Part shown: positions 62,315 to 64,000 of the stretch, piece after piece | Position numbering within the stretch: the stretch's first letter is position 1 | Layout: each line of letters opens with the position of its first letter | NCBI GenBank assembly: GCA_964367905.1 | Contig: CAYIZP010000014.1 | Location: 1 to 64,000 of the forward strand | Length of the DNA: 64,000 nt | Source: CAUPWF01 sp964367905 | Lineage (GTDB): Bacteria > Bacillota > Clostridia > Lachnospirales > Lachnospiraceae | Reading direction: 5' to 3' | Notes under the pieces: generated by a model | The model's database searches: none | Told to the model about the DNA's origin: nothing | The model's input: only the letters and a program-made list of their open reading frames with translations | Position numbers and translations under genes: made by a program

Positions 62315-62815
62315 ATGAATTCTATTGTGAAAGACTTAATAGAATATGTTGGAATAGACCAACAAATACCACCAGATTATTCAGTGAATATATTTAAAGA
62401 AATTATGATTCAGGAGCATATTCGATTGAATGATTGCTTGCCAGATATAGAGCAAATTACACGAGTAATCGCATGTGTATCAATTAAAAATGCATATGTA
62501 ATAGATACACCGGTTTCTCAAAGAGGGCCGAAAGGAGAATTACTAAATCCAAGTGGGCAGATAGTGACAGGGAAAAAACTTGTAATAGAAGGTATAGTTC
62601 ATCAGACAATTCACTATGTGGCAGATACTTGCGAACAAGGTATGATGGTTGTGGATAACGACTATTGTTTTGGTACATTTGCAGTACTACCAGTATCGGC
62701 ATCGACACAGAATTCGTGTTATACAGTGATTCCTTATATCGAAGATATTATGGTTGAAGCAATTGGCCCAAGAGATATTACAAAATGCGTATCGTTGTTT
62801 TTGGAGGTGAGATAG
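62315..62815 (+). CDS. SPOCS/DUF3794-domain protein
   Basis: The 166-residue protein has one SPOCS (DUF3794) unit: DCLPDIEQITRVIACVSIKN, VTGKKLVIEG, HQTIHYVAD, and CFGTFAVLP. The SPOCS domain is known from spore-associated and envelope proteins of Firmicutes (for example SipL). No signal or membrane segment is visible. It is the first of three tandem genes with spacing of 0-1 bp. RBS AGGAGGAAAA precedes it. The 267-bp region upstream has no gene. Confidence 0.82.
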   Translation: MNSIVKDLIEYVGIDQQIPPDYSVNIFKEIMIQEHIRLNDCLPDIEQITRVIACVSIKNAYVIDTPVSQRGPKGELLNPSGQIVTGKKLVIEGIVHQTIHYVADTCEQGMMVVDNDYCFGTFAVLPVSASTQNSCYTVIPYIEDIMVEAIGPRDITKCVSLFLEVR

Positions 62816-63565
62816 ATGGCTAGTGTTGTAAGAAATATGGTGAATATTATGGGGTTGTCAGACTTTATTCCACCCACCTCAGAAATATATAAAGAGTTCT
62901 CGGTAAATGATACAATTGTTTTAGATTGCCCAAAGCCAGATATAGAGAGATTGATTTCTTCTGCATTTGATGTAAAAATCATATCAGTGAGAGTGATTGA
63001 TACGCCGGCAGGTCAAATTCCACCAAAGGGTGTTTTGCCAGGTGTTGTAACATCTTCGGAGGGAGAAAGATTGACAGGGAAAAAACTAGTAGTTGAGATG
63101 AAATTTCGACAAAAAATACAATATGTTGCTGATGAGCCGCAACAGAGCATACACGGAGTACACAATGAATTTACAGTAAGTGAGTTTATTGTAATCCCAC
63201 CTATATTTACTGTAGGGGGAGAGTGTGTCACAGCAGAGTATTTGCTGACAAATAACATGTTCTTTATCTACCCATTTATTGAGGATGCAAATGTTAATAT
63301 GGTTGATAATCGAAGTATCTGTACTAATATATTAATATTTATGCAGGTAAATATTAAAAAATGTTTATTTGATAAAGGTGTAATTACGGGGCCGATTGGA
63401 AATGTGACGACATTCAATAACTCATGTGCATCGCTCAAAGAGTCTGGAAAAGAAACAGAGGAAGTGACAGAAGAAATAGCAGAAGAAGTTATCGTAGAAG
63501 ACGTAAAGAAAGATGAAAAAGAAGTGAAGACTGTTCAAGTAGAACGAGAAGAAGGAGGGGTATAA
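62816..63565 (+). CDS. SPOCS/DUF3794-domain protein with acidic tail
   Basis: The 249-residue protein has a SPOCS unit as in the preceding gene (DIERLISSAFDVKIISVRVIDTP, GKKLVVEMKFRQKIQYVADEP) and a Glu/Val-rich tail (about 200-249, EEVTEEIAEEVIVEDVKKDE). It directly follows the stop of the previous gene and is one base ahead of the next one, so all three are translated from one message. Confidence 0.82.
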   Translation: MASVVRNMVNIMGLSDFIPPTSEIYKEFSVNDTIVLDCPKPDIERLISSAFDVKIISVRVIDTPAGQIPPKGVLPGVVTSSEGERLTGKKLVVEMKFRQKIQYVADEPQQSIHGVHNEFTVSEFIVIPPIFTVGGECVTAEYLLTNNMFFIYPFIEDANVNMVDNRSICTNILIFMQVNIKKCLFDKGVITGPIGNVTTFNNSCASLKESGKETEEVTEEIAEEVIVEDVKKDEKEVKTVQVEREEGGV

Positions 63566-63566
63566 A

Positions 63567-64000
63567 ATGACTTGTAATAATATTATTGTAAATGGAGTGA
63601 GTCCTGTATTTCCTCTTGAAACAACAGCGTGGAAAGAATTCTCCGTAATGGAAAGCTTGGCGATCCCTCCACAAAAACCAGATATGAAGAAAATCACTTC
63701 ATTAAATATAGAAGCAAAAGTTATGGAATTTGAAGTGGTGAAAACTCCATTGACAAATGCAAATTTTGAAGGCGTGATAAGTACAGGATATAAGTTGATT
63801 GTAAAAGGGAAATTAATACAATTTATCGAATATATTGCGGATCAATGTGAGCAGTCGGCACATTCAGCACATTTTGAAGTACCGTTTTGCACCTATATCG
63901 TACTGCCAGAATATTACCAACCAGGGAATTCTATTACAGTAGAAGCTATTGTAGAAGACGTGTATGTAGAACAAACTTCTATACGTTGTTTCTTTAAGAA
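63567..64000 (+). CDS. SPOCS/DUF3794-domain protein (3'-truncated by window end)
   Basis: The ATG at 63567 follows AAGGAGGGG. The frame is open to the window end with 144 codons visible. It has the same SPOCS pattern (PPQKPDMKKITSLNIEAKV, GYKLIVKGKLIQFIEYIAD, VPFCTYIVLP). It is the third tandem copy; a downstream part is unknown. Confidence 0.8.
   Translation, partial: MTCNNIIVNGVSPVFPLETTAWKEFSVMESLAIPPQKPDMKKITSLNIEAKVMEFEVVKTPLTNANFEGVISTGYKLIVKGKLIQFIEYIADQCEQSAHSAHFEVPFCTYIVLPEYYQPGNSITVEAIVEDVYVEQTSIRCFFK

Noticed and set aside
1..64000. tRNA, rRNA or complete insertion sequence
   Set aside because: Intergenic regions were read for cloverleaf-like, rRNA and transposase sequences and none was convincing.

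Overview
The window looks like chromosomal DNA of a low-GC Gram-positive anaerobe of the Clostridia, most probably a member of the Lachnospirales. The signs are AG-rich ribosome-binding sites, a LicT-type antiterminator with its RNA target, lipoprotein signals, glycyl-radical and radical-SAM enzymes, a CIRCE operator, DUF3794 (SPOCS) proteins and a DUF5721 protein. It is a draft assembly with three 100-N gaps. Two of the gaps (7914-8013, 48683-48782) are flanked by the same 55 bases on both sides, so they look like unmerged contig ends and not missing DNA. The third (32893-32992) hides the core of a radical-SAM gene.

Layout. 1-4100: an ABC exporter operon (5'-truncated extracytoplasmic protein, two permeases, ATPase, decayed third permease). 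4280-17206: a sugar catabolic region with a DeoR regulator, a lipoprotein, a divergent NagA/NagB pair, a fructose-6-phosphate-aldolase-like enzyme, a glycyl radical enzyme with its activase, then a RAT/terminator leader, a LicT-like antiterminator, PTS IIA and IIBC, and a canonical NagA/NagB pair. 17212-22799 (minus): a beta-propeller lipoprotein, a sigma factor fused to two membrane segments, HtpG under a CIRCE element, and a DUF5721 protein. 22933-31408: RluF-like pseudouridine synthase, then a second-messenger block on the minus strand (CHASE2 cyclase, Asp-rich FecR lipoprotein, GAF/HD-GYP, metallo-beta-lactamase fold, two GGDEF proteins).

31539-42962 (minus): ten tightly packed genes: zinc-ribbon protein, TPM protein, three B12-binding-type radical SAM proteins, an unknown protein, a GH3-family adenylating/acyl-amide synthetase, two more B12-type radical SAM proteins and a GNAT-like protein. 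This looks like an undescribed biosynthetic pathway and is the strongest novelty candidate. 43096-45473 holds a second TPM/zinc-ribbon pair. 45629-46487 is a scarred region with a truncated ferredoxin beside a Crp/Fnr regulator.

47207-49126: a two-gene island (SatD-family palm-domain protein and DUF3307 membrane protein) lies between exact 28-bp direct repeats and separates crp from yaaA. It is the second strong novelty candidate. 49136-53231: YaaA, a PLD-helicase-DUF3427 protein and a NUDIX hydrolase. 53269-60589: GH25 lysozyme with SH3 domains, GNAT, GGDEF-EAL protein, LytTR/LiaF-like pair, dipeptidase and a Gly/Asn/Asp-repeat lipoprotein. 60671-64000: metallophosphoesterase, a Cys-rich protein and three tandem SPOCS-domain proteins, the last cut by the window end. 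A family of GGGGAC...GTCCCC palindromes sits at several gene ends. No rRNA, tRNA, CRISPR array or complete insertion sequence was seen.
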